The position numbers were made by a program, and so were the translations under genes. From Lachnospira hominis (ex Liu et al. 2021) (GTDB lineage Bacteria; Bacillota; Clostridia; Lachnospirales; Lachnospiraceae), in the NCBI RefSeq assembly GCF_014287955.1, contig NZ_JACOPD010000010.1, forward strand, positions 53,720 to 117,719: a DNA stretch of 64,000 nucleotides, in the 5' to 3' direction. Shown piece after piece: positions 9,864-19,281 of this stretch (position 1 is the stretch's first letter; every line of letters begins with the position of its first letter). Under the pieces are notes generated by a model, which did not search any database, was not told the origin of the DNA, and was given only the letters and a program-made list of their open reading frames with translations.

Positions 9864-9989
9864 AAAATCCTTCCTTTCAACAAAACTGATACCTATTGCA
9901 AAGGTATGTCAAAGTCAGGATTATTATTACTAATTTATAACATCAGTAATATTTGAGTCTGTTTGATTTATAAAAACATTTTTATTCTA

Positions 9990-10018
9990 TTGCAAATATA
10001 TATCTATTATGTTATACT
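9990..10018 (+). promoter_or_regulatory. Sigma-A type promoter upstream of the Rpn-like gene
   Basis: TTGCAA (9990-9995), 17-nt spacer, TATACT (10013-10018). It lies about 200 nt before the Rpn-like start. The long leader contains a small hairpin followed by Ts near 10102-10120 (CCGCCAAAAGCGGCTTTTT). The rest of the 9864-10224 gap is AT-rich without a recognisable gene. Confidence 0.6.
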
Positions 10019-10224
10019 TTGTGTAGAATATATTCTAATACAAGGCAAAGTAAATTTTTCTTATTTTCTATTTAACATTCTTTATTCCGGTTTTTAAGTA
10101 TCCGCCAAAAGCGGCTTTTTGTAATTTATAACCGGATATTCGCACACATGTGCTCCAGAAAATCTATCAATTCACTTGCCGTCAATCCCAATAATCAGGT
10201 ATAATTAAAGAAAGGAAATACTGA

Positions 10225-11175
10225 ATGTCCAGTACACCATACGATGATGTATTCCGTACACTTCTTACTGATTGTACGGAACTTATGATTCCGATTGTCA
10301 ATGAAATTTTTCATACCAATTATACCGGAAATGAAAAAATACGTCTGCTCCAGAACGAGCATTTTATACAGATGCCCGACGGCAGTAAACAGGAGCGAAT
10401 CACAGATTCCAGCTTTGAAATTATGAGTGGAAACACATGCAATATAAAATGTAAAAAACGGTACCACATTGAATGTCAAAGTTTTGAGGATGGCAGCATG
10501 GTTGTGCGTATGTTTGAATATGATACACAGATTGCACTTGAAAACAGGGAACTTACGCCCGATACTCTTACTGTAAGTTTCCCCGATTCTGCAATCATAT
10601 CGCTACGTCATACATTACACACTCCTGATAAGATGAATATCAATATCTTAACTCCCGGAGGAAATGTGTCTTATAATATTCCCGTTTTAAAAGTAAGACA
10701 GTATTCCGCCAGTGAACTGTTTGAAAAACATCTGTTTTTTCTCATACCTTTTCATATTTTTGTATATGAAAAAGACTTTAATGAAATTGAACAAAATGAT
10801 GAAAAGTTAAAGAAATTAAAAGCCGAATACGCATACATTACAAAGCATCTTAACGAGGCGAGCCACGCCGGTATTCTGTCAGAATACACAAAAGCAGCAA
10901 TTCTTGAGATGTCCCGCAAGGTTGTAAAACACCTCGCCGCAAAATATAAAAAAATAGAAAAAGGAGTGAATCTCAATATGGGTGGTAAAGTTTTAAATTA
11001 CAGAGCCAAGGATATTTTAAACCGTGGACATGCCGAGGGCTTCATTGAGGGCGAAGAACAGACCAAAATTCAGATTGCAACAAAACTGCTCACCTGTGGA
11101 AATGATATTAAGTCAGTCGCTGATATTACGGAACTGCCTGAAGAAACCGTATCAAAACTGGCTGAAAAGATTTAA
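10225..11175 (+). CDS. Rpn family recombination-promoting nuclease / PD-(D/E)XK transposase-like
   Basis: 316 aa. The N-terminus (YDDVFRTLL...) and the active-site pattern RITDSSFEI...RYHIECQS (about residues 53-83: Asp, then Glu-X-Gln) match the PD-(D/E)XK nuclease core of the Rpn/YhgA family. The C-terminal part is helical and ends KLLTCGNDIKSVADITELP, the usual tail that recurs in these proteins. Rpn proteins cut DNA and promote RecA-independent recombination; the cellular role is unclear. The 3' end and the hairpin behind it reappear as a detached copy at 21426-21576. Confidence 0.85.
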   Translation: MSSTPYDDVFRTLLTDCTELMIPIVNEIFHTNYTGNEKIRLLQNEHFIQMPDGSKQERITDSSFEIMSGNTCNIKCKKRYHIECQSFEDGSMVVRMFEYDTQIALENRELTPDTLTVSFPDSAIISLRHTLHTPDKMNINILTPGGNVSYNIPVLKVRQYSASELFEKHLFFLIPFHIFVYEKDFNEIEQNDEKLKKLKAEYAYITKHLNEASHAGILSEYTKAAILEMSRKVVKHLAAKYKKIEKGVNLNMGGKVLNYRAKDILNRGHAEGFIEGEEQTKIQIATKLLTCGNDIKSVADITELPEETVSKLAEKI

Positions 11176-11182
11176 CAAAGCA

Positions 11183-11232
11183 AGCCGGGGATTAAACTGT
11201 ATACATATAGGACAAATTTAATTCCCGGCACG
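11183..11232 (+). repeat. Hairpin after Rpn gene, copy 1 of a duplicated segment
   Basis: Imperfect inverted repeat AGCCGGGGATTAAA / TTTAATTCCCGGCA with about 22 nt of loop, just behind the Rpn stop. It could terminate transcription, though the T-run is poor. The same hairpin, better paired, follows the Rpn fragment at 21523-21576. Confidence 0.7.
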
Positions 11233-11298
11233 CTTATATCATTACATCGCTACATCAACTTTATCTACAGCTGCCATTCCTTTCTGTCACTTTACATA

Positions 11299-12189
11299 TT
11301 AAAATTTTCTTAGATATTCTGTCATCATATCTATAACTTCGCTGCTTTCATCAAGAAATGGTTCAAAGACACTGAATGCATGTGTAAGATTTTTATTTTT
11401 TGGATAATCGATAAGTTCATGCTCCTTTTGTGCCGCAGCAAGTGCTTTTTCAAAATTAATTGTATATTTCCGCAGATAATCATTATGGCTTGTCACCAGC
11501 CATGCCGGTGCAAGTGAATTAACAAGTTCTTTATTTTCAGGATTTACATATTTGGAAAATGGTGTCTTTTTGTAATTTTTGCCATATAAAAATTTAGGAA
11601 GAAAAAGCCCAATCTTATCAAACTTTGTTGTGTAAAACATACCGCTGATAAGTCCGAGTGCACTAACATGCAAATCCGATGGTTTTACCCCTGCTGCCTT
11701 AGCAATTTTGTAGCTGTTCTGAATTGCATTAGCATATGTAATAAGGCATGCACCTCCACTGTCTCCGACCATGTATACATGTGACAAGTCACCACCGTCT
11801 GGCTTCACACGTTTCTTTATAAAATCCATAGCCGCAAATACATCCCTTAACTGATCAAATATCATGCAGTCAGGAACAAGCCTGTATTCTATACTGTATA
11901 CAAGAAATCCTTTCTTGCAAAGCAAGGCACAAAAATATCTGTTAAACTCTTTATTGCCAAGAAGCAATCCACCGCCATGTACGTTAATTATAACTGGAAG
12001 CATAGTATCTTTAGCATTTTGTGGGCGGAAAATATCCATCCTGTGTGCTTTTTTATTATCATCTGCATATGCTATATTTTCGCTAAAATCAACTCCGTCA
12101 GGAAATGTTAATTTTTCATCTCTTGTAACACATGATTTTTCAAAATCACTTCTTTGTTTATAAAATTGTTTTGTCATTACACTGTTCAT
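11299..12189 (-). CDS. Alpha/beta hydrolase (HSL-type esterase)
   Basis: 296 aa. The HGGG oxyanion-hole motif (VHGGGLLLGNKEF, about 71-83) and the nucleophile elbow GDSGG (about 143-147) identify the hormone-sensitive-lipase group of carboxylesterases. The Asp/His pair is probably in SHNDYLR and THAFSVF near the C-terminus. No signal peptide, so cytoplasmic. The ATG overlaps the rsmA stop by 4 nt (ATGA), so it is the last gene of the tatD-rsmA unit. The natural ester substrate is unknown. Confidence 0.88.
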   Translation of the reverse strand: MNSVMTKQFYKQRSDFEKSCVTRDEKLTFPDGVDFSENIAYADDNKKAHRMDIFRPQNAKDTMLPVIINVHGGGLLLGNKEFNRYFCALLCKKGFLVYSIEYRLVPDCMIFDQLRDVFAAMDFIKKRVKPDGGDLSHVYMVGDSGGACLITYANAIQNSYKIAKAAGVKPSDLHVSALGLISGMFYTTKFDKIGLFLPKFLYGKNYKKTPFSKYVNPENKELVNSLAPAWLVTSHNDYLRKYTINFEKALAAAQKEHELIDYPKNKNLTHAFSVFEPFLDESSEVIDMMTEYLRKF

Positions 12190-13076
12190 TTTGTGCCTCT
12201 CGCATTTAATATATTAGATAATTTTGCAAATTGCTCAAGTGTAAGTGCCTCACCTCTCACTGTCGGCGAAAGATTACATTCCTCCAATGCCTCAATTAAT
12301 TTTTCTTTTGTTATTCCTAACTCTGCACAACCACACACGCTGTTTGTCATGGTTTTTCTTCTCTGGTTAAAAGAAGCTCTTATTATACCAAACATTAATT
12401 TTTCATTATCAGCTTTTACCGGTGGTTCTTTGTATCTTTCAAGTTTTATCACTGCAGAATCAACATTTGGACGCGGCATAAAACAACTTGCCGGAACTGT
12501 AAGAACAACCTGCGGTTTCGCATAATACTGCACTGCAAGCGACAGTGCACCGTAATCTTTTGTACCGGGACCCACCTGCATTCTGTCGGCAACCTCTTTC
12601 TGAACCATAATAGTTATGCTATCTAACGGAACTTTACTCTCAAATAGCCCCATTACAATAGGAGTTGTAATATAATATGGGAGATTAGCAACAACTTTTA
12701 TCGGTTCTGAGTTGTTATGCTCTGCCGCAAGCTTAACAATATCAAGCTTTAACACATCTTCATTAATGACAGTAACATTGTTATAATAACTTAATGTATC
12801 ATTTTCAAGAATCGGAATTAATTTCTTGTCAATCTCGACCGCAACAACTTCTCTTGCTTCCTCACACAGAATCTGTGTCATAGTTCCGATTCCCGGACCG
12901 ATTTCAAGAACAAAATCGTCCTTCGTCACACCTGCTTCACGCACAATCTTTCTCACTACATTTTCATCAATAAGAAAATTCTGCCCGTATTTTTTTTGAA
13001 ATGAAAATCCATATTTATCCAGGATTTCTATTGTGTTTGTTGGATTTCCAAGATGCTTTACATTTTCAAATGCCAT
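12186..13076 (-). CDS. rsmA: 16S rRNA (adenine1518-N6/adenine1519-N6)-dimethyltransferase
   Basis: 296 aa. The start KKYGQNFLIDENVVRKIV, the SAM-binding loop (LEIGPGIGTMTQIL, about 62-75) and the catalytic NLPYYITTP motif (about 125-133) are diagnostic for KsgA/RsmA. It dimethylates two adjacent adenines at the 3' end of 16S rRNA during small-subunit assembly. Lies 17 nt after the tatD-like gene. GGAGA precedes the ATG. Confidence 0.97.
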   Translation of the reverse strand: MAFENVKHLGNPTNTIEILDKYGFSFQKKYGQNFLIDENVVRKIVREAGVTKDDFVLEIGPGIGTMTQILCEEAREVVAVEIDKKLIPILENDTLSYYNNVTVINEDVLKLDIVKLAAEHNNSEPIKVVANLPYYITTPIVMGLFESKVPLDSITIMVQKEVADRMQVGPGTKDYGALSLAVQYYAKPQVVLTVPASCFMPRPNVDSAVIKLERYKEPPVKADNEKLMFGIIRASFNQRRKTMTNSVCGCAELGITKEKLIEALEECNLSPTVRGEALTLEQFAKLSNILNARGTK

Positions 13077-13093
13077 ACAATCTCCATTCTGTT

Positions 13094-13867
13094 TTAAAAA
13101 AATAACTTTTTCGCATTTTCATTGGTTATATCTATAACTTCCTGTGCCGTAATTCCTTTAATCTGTGCTATCTTTTCGGCAACATATCTTATATTTCTGC
13201 TGTCATTTCTCGTTCCGCGGTGTGGCTCAGGTGCCATATAAGGGCAGTCCGTTTCAAGAACGATTCTTGTCACCGGCACTTCTTCTACCGTCTCAACAAG
13301 CTTTCGTGCATTTTTAAAAGTCACGACACCGCCTACACCTATAAAAAATCCCATATCAAGAAATTCCTTTGCTGCTTCTTTTGTATAAGAATAACAATGT
13401 ATCACTCCGCCGGCTTTGTCTGCTCTCTTATTTTTCATGCACTGTATCGTATCCGCACACGCTTCTCTTGAGTGGACAATTATAGGCTTATTAACATCAA
13501 CTGCCGCTTCAATCTGCGTCTCAAACCACATTTTCTGGACTTCCTTCGGATTATCAAGATAATGATAATCAAGTCCGATTTCTCCAATTGCAACAACTTT
13601 TTCATTGTTTAAAGCCTGTTTTTTCAACCATTGTATATCGTGCATGGTAAGATTCCCTACGTCCTCAGGGTGAACTCCTACCGCCGCATACACTTTATCA
13701 TATTTGTCTGCAAGTTCAAGTGATTTTTTACACCCGTCTAAACTTGCCCCGACATTTATTAAATACTCCAGTTCACCGTTATCCGACAACATCTGACTGA
13801 TAAGCTCGTCCCTGTCATCGTCAAACGCACTGTCATCATAATGGGAATGTGTTTCAAATATTTTCAC
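13094..13867 (-). CDS. tatD: TatD family metal-dependent hydrolase
   Basis: 257 aa with TatD signatures: ETHSHYDDSAFDDDR at the N-terminus (metal-binding His pair), AIGEIGLDYHY (about 96-106), IVHSREA, VIHCYSY and ETDCPYMAPEPHRG near the end. These enzymes are 3'-5' DNA exonucleases or deoxyribonucleases with two metal ions. It starts with GTG, with GGAGAG upstream. Paired with rsmA as in many Firmicutes. Confidence 0.93.
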   Translation of the reverse strand: MKIFETHSHYDDSAFDDDRDELISQMLSDNGELEYLINVGASLDGCKKSLELADKYDKVYAAVGVHPEDVGNLTMHDIQWLKKQALNNEKVVAIGEIGLDYHYLDNPKEVQKMWFETQIEAAVDVNKPIIVHSREACADTIQCMKNKRADKAGGVIHCYSYTKEAAKEFLDMGFFIGVGGVVTFKNARKLVETVEEVPVTRIVLETDCPYMAPEPHRGTRNDSRNIRYVAEKIAQIKGITAQEVIDITNENAKKLFF

Positions 13868-14083
13868 TGTTGCTCTCCGTTAAATACTTTTTTATATCAT
13901 AATACCGCAAAAACATAAATTCGGCAAAATATTCTCTGCCTTAATATATTATAGATTAATTGGATATGTTAGTCAAAACGTAATTCATTTTCACGATTAT
14001 TTTTTTGTTCTTTTAATTGAATTCCAACCATGACTTCAATATAATAAGTAATTATTAAAACATTTTGAACGGAGAAAGCTTAT

Positions 14084-14560
14084 ATGTTTAGAAAAATGAG
14101 AAGATTTAAACAGGAATTAAACGAAACCGAATGTAAGAAAATTCTTAAAAACGAAGTCCGCGGAGTCCTCTCCGTAATCGGCGATGACGGCTATCCTTAC
14201 GGACTTCCTATTGATTATTGGTATGACGAAATCGAAAACCGCATTTATTTTCACGGTGCCAAAGAAGGACATAAACTTGATGCGATTAAAAAATGTAACA
14301 AAGTATCTTTTTGCACATACGACAAAGGATACAGAAAAGACGGCGAATGGCCTCTCTATATAAACAGTGTAATTGTTTTCGGAAAAATCAGCATTGTAAA
14401 TGACAATGAAAAAATAATTGAAATTTGTAAAAATCTCTGCTATAAATTCACCGATGACGAAAATTATGTCGCCGATGAGCTTGAAAAAGCAGGAAACCGC
14501 GTATGCTGCCTCGAACTTATTCCCGAACACATCAGCGGCAAACTTGTCAAAGAAAGTTAA
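14084..14560 (+). CDS. Pyridoxamine 5'-phosphate oxidase-family (NimA-like) flavoprotein
   Basis: 158 aa. The layout (LKNEVRGVLSVIGDDGYPYGLPIDYWYD, then IYFHGAKEGHKLDAI) is typical of the split-barrel FMN/F420-binding PNPOx-like family, including nitroimidazole-resistance-type proteins. The actual substrate is unknown; many act as FMN-dependent reductases. Stop codon converges with the minus-strand acetyltransferase (4-nt overlap). Confidence 0.85.
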   Translation: MFRKMRRFKQELNETECKKILKNEVRGVLSVIGDDGYPYGLPIDYWYDEIENRIYFHGAKEGHKLDAIKKCNKVSFCTYDKGYRKDGEWPLYINSVIVFGKISIVNDNEKIIEICKNLCYKFTDDENYVADELEKAGNRVCCLELIPEHISGKLVKES

Positions 14561-14961
14561 TTAATATTACATATCTGCATTGCTGCTCCGTTTTCCATAA
14601 CATGAAATCCATGCTTTTCATAAAAAGGAACGTTATTTTTGTCTTCAGGCATAAGTTCAAGATACATAAAATTCTTATATTTTTCTTTGATGTATTCCAC
14701 CATTCTGCCTGCAATACCCTGTCCTTGATATTCCGGATGTACAAGTACATAATGAATCTGTGCGAGCATTTCCGAATCATCAAGGACGCGTATGAGACCG
14801 ACAAGTCTCGCATCGTCCCACACAGTGAGCACAGTTTGGGAATTCATAAGTGCCTTATACAGTTTTTGCGGATATTCACCCGATTTCCAGCCAAATATCG
14901 TAAGTCCGTATTCAAGCGGACACCTAATATCAGCATCAAGTTTCTTTTTGTATTTCGCCAT
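14557..14961 (-). CDS. GNAT family N-acetyltransferase
   Basis: 134 aa, short single-domain GNAT. Motif A is clear (HYVLVHPEYQGQGIAGRMVEYI, about residues 69-90), with the later FYEKHGF segment near residue 112. These residues bind acetyl-CoA. Substrate unknown. Convergent overlap with the PNPOx-like gene by 4 nt. Confidence 0.88.
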   Translation of the reverse strand: MAKYKKKLDADIRCPLEYGLTIFGWKSGEYPQKLYKALMNSQTVLTVWDDARLVGLIRVLDDSEMLAQIHYVLVHPEYQGQGIAGRMVEYIKEKYKNFMYLELMPEDKNNVPFYEKHGFHVMENGAAMQICNIN

Positions 14962-15033
14962 AATTATATCACCTTCTCAAATTGTTCCACAGGTCATAAA
15001 GCTACATGAAATCATTCCCACATTTATCCGCAG

Positions 15034-15083
15034 CATAAAAATATCCGTCGGAATTTTTGTTTTTAAGCAAGAACTCCGACGGA
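15034..15083 (-). terminator. Intrinsic terminator of the metG unit
   Basis: On the minus strand TCCGTCGGA / TCCGACGGA form a 9-bp stem followed by a T-rich tail (TATTTTTATG). It is oriented to end transcripts from metG. Confidence 0.8.
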
Positions 15084-15093
15084 ATGTTTTATC

Positions 15094-15246
15094 TTATATT
15101 TCTTTTTTATTATCAGCACCCGGAGTTGTGACAATCACCTTTTCCGGCGTAATAATAACAGCACCTTTTGCGGTAGCCGCACCATTAAACATCTTTTCTA
15201 CCATCGCTTTAAAAGTATCGACAATCTCATCTTCAGCAACATACTC
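15094..15246 (-). other. Short open frame after metG, possible gene remnant
   Basis: Directly after the metG stop, a second frame is open for 50 codons and ends at TAA 15094. It reads AEYVAEDEIVDTFKAMV, then a segment with KGAVIITPEKVIVTTPG. There is no ATG/GTG/TTG before the internal ATG at 15204 and no ribosome site. It may be a decayed small gene, a frame-shifted tail or chance. The metG terminator lies just beyond it. Confidence 0.3.
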
Positions 15247-15257
15247 TGCTGTTCATT

Positions 15258-17264
15258 TTATCTAATTTCACTGCCCTCAATAATATCCTTATCAACAGTC
15301 AGAACAGAAAGATTATTCTCATCATCTGCTGCCGCAAGAATCATTCCCTGTGACTCAACGCCGCAGAGCTTGCAAGGCTTTAAGTTCGTAACTACAGCAA
15401 CCTTTTTTCCAACCATTTCTTCCGGCTTATAGTATGCTGCAATTCCAGAAACAATCTGTCTTACCTCATCGCCGATGCGAATCTGTGAAACAAGAAGTTT
15501 CTTTGCTTTCTTTACAGGTTCACACTTAATTACTTCACCAACCTGAATCTGAATCTTGTCAAAATCATCAATTGTAATCTCAGGCTTTTTCTCAACCTTT
15601 GGATAATCCTTAATTCCAACTGCCTTTTTTTGTGCTTCCTGAATCTTTTCAACTTCTTTCATAACTTCTTCAAGATCAAGACGGGCAAATAATATTTCAG
15701 GTTTTTCAGTTACTTTTATATCATTTTCTCTTAAACCAAACTTGTCGAGGTCATCAAAATCTCTTTCTCCAGCCTTTGGATTTGCAGGATAAAGCTGTGC
15801 AAGAATACGCTCAGAAGTCTCAGGCATATAAGGTGTCAGAAGATTTGCTCCGACTGTAATGCTTTCAACAAGGTTATATAAAACTTCGCTGAGACGGTCT
15901 TTCTTTGTCTCATCTTTTGCAAGTGCCCAAGGCATTGTCTCATCAATATATTTATTGCATCTCTTAAAAAGAGTAAATATCTCCGTAATTGCGTCAGCAA
16001 CATGAAGTGTCTTCATCTTATCTTCAACTCTTGCCTTTGTACCTGTCACAACAGCTTTAAGTTCTGCATCAAAATCAAGGCTTGCACCATTCTCATCTGT
16101 ACCCGCACCTGTCGTGTCGGCACCTGTCTTTGCAACATTGCCGCCAAAATACTTATTTGACATGGCAATTGTTCTGTTTACAAGATTACCAAGCGTATTG
16201 GCAAGGTCTGAATTCATACGCTCAACCATAAGCTCCCATGAAATAACACCATCATTTTCAAAAGGCATTTCGTGAAGGACAAAATATCTTACAGCGTCAA
16301 CGCCAAACATATCTACAAGGTCATCTGCATAAATAACATTGCCTTTTGACTTACTCATCTTACCATCGCCCTGCAAAAGCCATGGGTGTCCAAATACCTG
16401 CTTTGGAAGCGGTTCACCGAGTGCCATAAGGAATATCGGCCAGTAAATCGTATGGAATCTGATAATATCCTTTCCGATAAGATGAAGGTCTGCCGGCCAG
16501 AACTTCTTATACTGTTCGCTTGAGTTACCGTCTGCATCATAACCTATACCTGTAATATAGTTAGTAAGAGCATCAAGCCACACATAGACTACATGCTTAT
16601 CATCAAAATCAACCGGGATACCCCATTTGAAAGATGTTCTTGATACACATAAATCCTGAAGTCCAGGAAGAAGGAAATTGTTCATCATCTCATTCTTTCT
16701 TGAAACAGGCTGAATAAATTCAGGATGTGTATTAATATGCTCGATAAGTCTGTCCGCATACTTGCTCATCCTGAAGAAATATGCCTCCTCCTTAGCCGGC
16801 TTAACTTCACGTCCACAGTCAGGACATTTACCATCTACAAGCTGTGACTCTGTCCAGAATGACTCACATGGTGTACAATACATTCCTTCATATGAACCCT
16901 TATAAATATCACCCTGGTCATAAAGCTTCTTAAAAATCTTCTGAACCTGTTTTTCATGATAATCATCTGTAGTACGAATGAACTTATCATATGATGTATT
17001 CATCAAATCCCATATTCTCTTAATCTCACCTGATACATTATCAACAAATTCTTTTGGTGTAATGCCGGCTTCTTCAGCTTTAAGCTCAATCTTCTGTCCA
17101 TGTTCGTCAGTTCCTGTCTGGAAAAACACATCATAGCCCTGCTGTCTTTTATATCTTGCAATGCTGTCCGCGAGAACTATCTCGTAAGTATTACCGATAT
17201 GCGGTTTGCCTGAAGTATAGGCAATCGCTGTTGTCATATAAAATGGTCCTTTATTCTGTGGCAT
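15258..17264 (-). CDS. metG: Methionyl-tRNA synthetase
   Basis: 668 aa from the ATG at 17264; AGGAGG lies 8 nt before it, while an in-frame ATG at 17270 is too close to the site. Class I signatures: HIGN (GKPHIGNTYE) and KMSKSKG. A four-Cys zinc knuckle (CTPC...CPDC) lies in the connective domain. The C-terminal ~110 residues (IDDFDKIQIQVGEVIKCEPV onward) form the EMAP/Arc1p-like tRNA-binding domain. It charges tRNA-Met for initiation and elongation. I see no T-box leader. Confidence 0.97.
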   Translation of the reverse strand: MPQNKGPFYMTTAIAYTSGKPHIGNTYEIVLADSIARYKRQQGYDVFFQTGTDEHGQKIELKAEEAGITPKEFVDNVSGEIKRIWDLMNTSYDKFIRTTDDYHEKQVQKIFKKLYDQGDIYKGSYEGMYCTPCESFWTESQLVDGKCPDCGREVKPAKEEAYFFRMSKYADRLIEHINTHPEFIQPVSRKNEMMNNFLLPGLQDLCVSRTSFKWGIPVDFDDKHVVYVWLDALTNYITGIGYDADGNSSEQYKKFWPADLHLIGKDIIRFHTIYWPIFLMALGEPLPKQVFGHPWLLQGDGKMSKSKGNVIYADDLVDMFGVDAVRYFVLHEMPFENDGVISWELMVERMNSDLANTLGNLVNRTIAMSNKYFGGNVAKTGADTTGAGTDENGASLDFDAELKAVVTGTKARVEDKMKTLHVADAITEIFTLFKRCNKYIDETMPWALAKDETKKDRLSEVLYNLVESITVGANLLTPYMPETSERILAQLYPANPKAGERDFDDLDKFGLRENDIKVTEKPEILFARLDLEEVMKEVEKIQEAQKKAVGIKDYPKVEKKPEITIDDFDKIQIQVGEVIKCEPVKKAKKLLVSQIRIGDEVRQIVSGIAAYYKPEEMVGKKVAVVTNLKPCKLCGVESQGMILAAADDENNLSVLTVDKDIIEGSEIR

Positions 17265-17388
17265 TGTCATAGCCTCCTAACTCTTTACTGTTTCAATCTA
17301 AAGATGAAATAAGCTTCATACACTTAAAACATCCGCCATTTAATTAAATATTGTAGCAAAACTGATTTAATATATCAAGAGCCGCATT

Positions 17389-17417
17389 TTGCGTGCAGTG
17401 ATAAAATATAGTATAAT
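17389..17417 (+). promoter_or_regulatory. Sigma-A promoter of the DUF885 lipoprotein gene
   Basis: TTGCGT (17389-17394), 17-nt spacer, TATAAT (17412-17417), about 40 nt before the TTG start of the lipoprotein gene. Confidence 0.75.
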
Positions 17418-17457
17418 AAGTTAAGTTTACAACAACAGATTTCAGGAGGGTTTATAT

Positions 17458-19224
17458 TTGAAAATTACAAAAAAACGCTTTTTATTAATATTTACATCAT
17501 TAATCCTGTCATTTTCACTTCTTGCCGGTTGTCATTCTGCAGACACTGTCCGTAATAACCAGCAAAACACTGTAGATTCTGCCTCATCAGAAAATGAAAA
17601 TTTCAGGGAATTTACCGATGCAATTTTTCGTGATAATGTCTCAGGAGATATTCTTTCCCTTCATACGATATTACAACATCCTGAAAACTACGGTATTACC
17701 AATTATGAAAAAACTCTCGGCAGATATAATCTCGATAATCCAACGGACAGCTCAGATATATCTGACTGTCTGACGCAGCTTAATTCGTTTGACAAAAACA
17801 GTCTTTCAAAAGACCAGCAGATTACATATGAATTATTAAAAAAATATCTTCAAACAAAACTCGAATACTGCGATTTATTTCTGCTTGATACAGACTTATC
17901 GACAACAATAGGAATACAGGTTCAGCTTCCTATCATATTTGCGGAATATACATTCAATGAAGTAAAAGATATTGACGAATATCTTTGTGCTGTCGAAGAT
18001 ACGGACGAATTTTTTGAAAATCTTATCGAATATGAAAAAATGCGAAGCGAAAAGGGCTATTTTATGGAAACCTCCCTCGCAGAAGAAATCATTGAGCAGT
18101 GCAATACATTTATAGACAGTGCCGATGATGGTTATCTTATAACAACATTTGAAGAAAAGCTGAACAATTTACCGGAACTTGATGAAACGCAGAAATCTTC
18201 TTACCAAGAAAGAAACAAAGCTGCCGTAAATGAACATGTGATTAAAGGTTACCGTATTCTTGCAGACGGCATTGAACAGCTTAAAAATACAGGAAAATAC
18301 AGCGGCGGTCTCTGCAACTATCCAAACGGACAGAAATACTACGAATACCTTGTAAATAACCAGATGGGCTGGTCAAAAACCATTGATGAATACGACGCTC
18401 TTCTTGATTCGTATATAAGCCGAAATATTGCCTCTATACAGGGGTTATACAGAAAAAATCTTGGACTTTCCGACCAGTTCAACACATTTCATTTTCAATA
18501 TACACAGCCAATGGAAATCCTTTCAGATTTAAAAGAGAAAATAAAAACATCATTTCCTGAGGGAGCCGATGTCAATTATGAAGTAAAATATATCACAAAA
18601 GCATTACAGGATTATGCAAGCCCTGCAATGTATTTTACTCCTCAGATTGACAACAATGCTGTCAACTCAATATATATCAACCCCAAAAGCACCGGCTCTT
18701 CAGATATTTATACAACACTTGCACATGAAGGATTTCCGGGACACCTGTATCAGATTACATATTTTGCAAACAAAAATTCTGATTTAATCAGACACATTAT
18801 CCAGCCCGGCGGATATATTGAAGGCTGGGCCACTTACTGTGAAGCTCTTTCTTACCAATATGCCGACACAGATAATGCTCCGTTAAATACTCTTATGCAG
18901 CTTAATTATTCAACTATTATGCTAATCTATGGAAAAGTAGATATTGGTGTCAACTACTATGGCTGGTCAGAAGATGATGTATACAATTTTATAAGTTCAT
19001 ATGGATTTAATGACAAATCCGTTGCTACACAGATGTACTCGCAGATGCTCTCGGAACCTGCAAATTATTGCAAATATGTTCTTGGCTATGTGGGATTTAT
19101 GGAATTAAAAGCTGCCGCCATGCAAAAACAAGGCAACAGCTTTAATCTTAAAGAATTTCATAAGTACATCCTCGATATGGGACCTGTACAATTTGACATA
19201 TTGTTTGAAAATCTGCCTGAATAA
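17458..19224 (+). CDS. DUF885 family lipoprotein, putative metallopeptidase
   Basis: 588 aa, TTG start with TCAGGAGGG upstream. A lipoprotein signal peptide is clear: basic KITKKR, a hydrophobic stretch, then lipobox LLAGC (Cys about 25). The mature protein is DUF885-like. The HEGFPGH motif (about residue 423-429) and the downstream GWATYCE provide the zinc-site pattern of this family. DUF885 proteins resemble M32/M3 gluzincin peptidases and are often surface lipoproteins in clostridia. Likely anchored outside the membrane and acting on peptides. Single-gene unit. Confidence 0.88.
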   Translation: MKITKKRFLLIFTSLILSFSLLAGCHSADTVRNNQQNTVDSASSENENFREFTDAIFRDNVSGDILSLHTILQHPENYGITNYEKTLGRYNLDNPTDSSDISDCLTQLNSFDKNSLSKDQQITYELLKKYLQTKLEYCDLFLLDTDLSTTIGIQVQLPIIFAEYTFNEVKDIDEYLCAVEDTDEFFENLIEYEKMRSEKGYFMETSLAEEIIEQCNTFIDSADDGYLITTFEEKLNNLPELDETQKSSYQERNKAAVNEHVIKGYRILADGIEQLKNTGKYSGGLCNYPNGQKYYEYLVNNQMGWSKTIDEYDALLDSYISRNIASIQGLYRKNLGLSDQFNTFHFQYTQPMEILSDLKEKIKTSFPEGADVNYEVKYITKALQDYASPAMYFTPQIDNNAVNSIYINPKSTGSSDIYTTLAHEGFPGHLYQITYFANKNSDLIRHIIQPGGYIEGWATYCEALSYQYADTDNAPLNTLMQLNYSTIMLIYGKVDIGVNYYGWSEDDVYNFISSYGFNDKSVATQMYSQMLSEPANYCKYVLGYVGFMELKAAAMQKQGNSFNLKEFHKYILDMGPVQFDILFENLPE

Positions 19225-19281
19225 AATATCTGCAGATTGGTTTTCCACATAAAAATATTTATTATGTTATCTTTTCCACAA

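Noticed and set aside
14503..15009. 168-codon plus-strand frame
   Set aside because: Antisense to the GNAT gene with motif A; His/Phe-rich and unlike a real protein.
17271..17456. T-box leader for metG
   Set aside because: The gap has no AGGGTGGNACCGCG-like motif and is too short for a T-box before the metG start on that strand.
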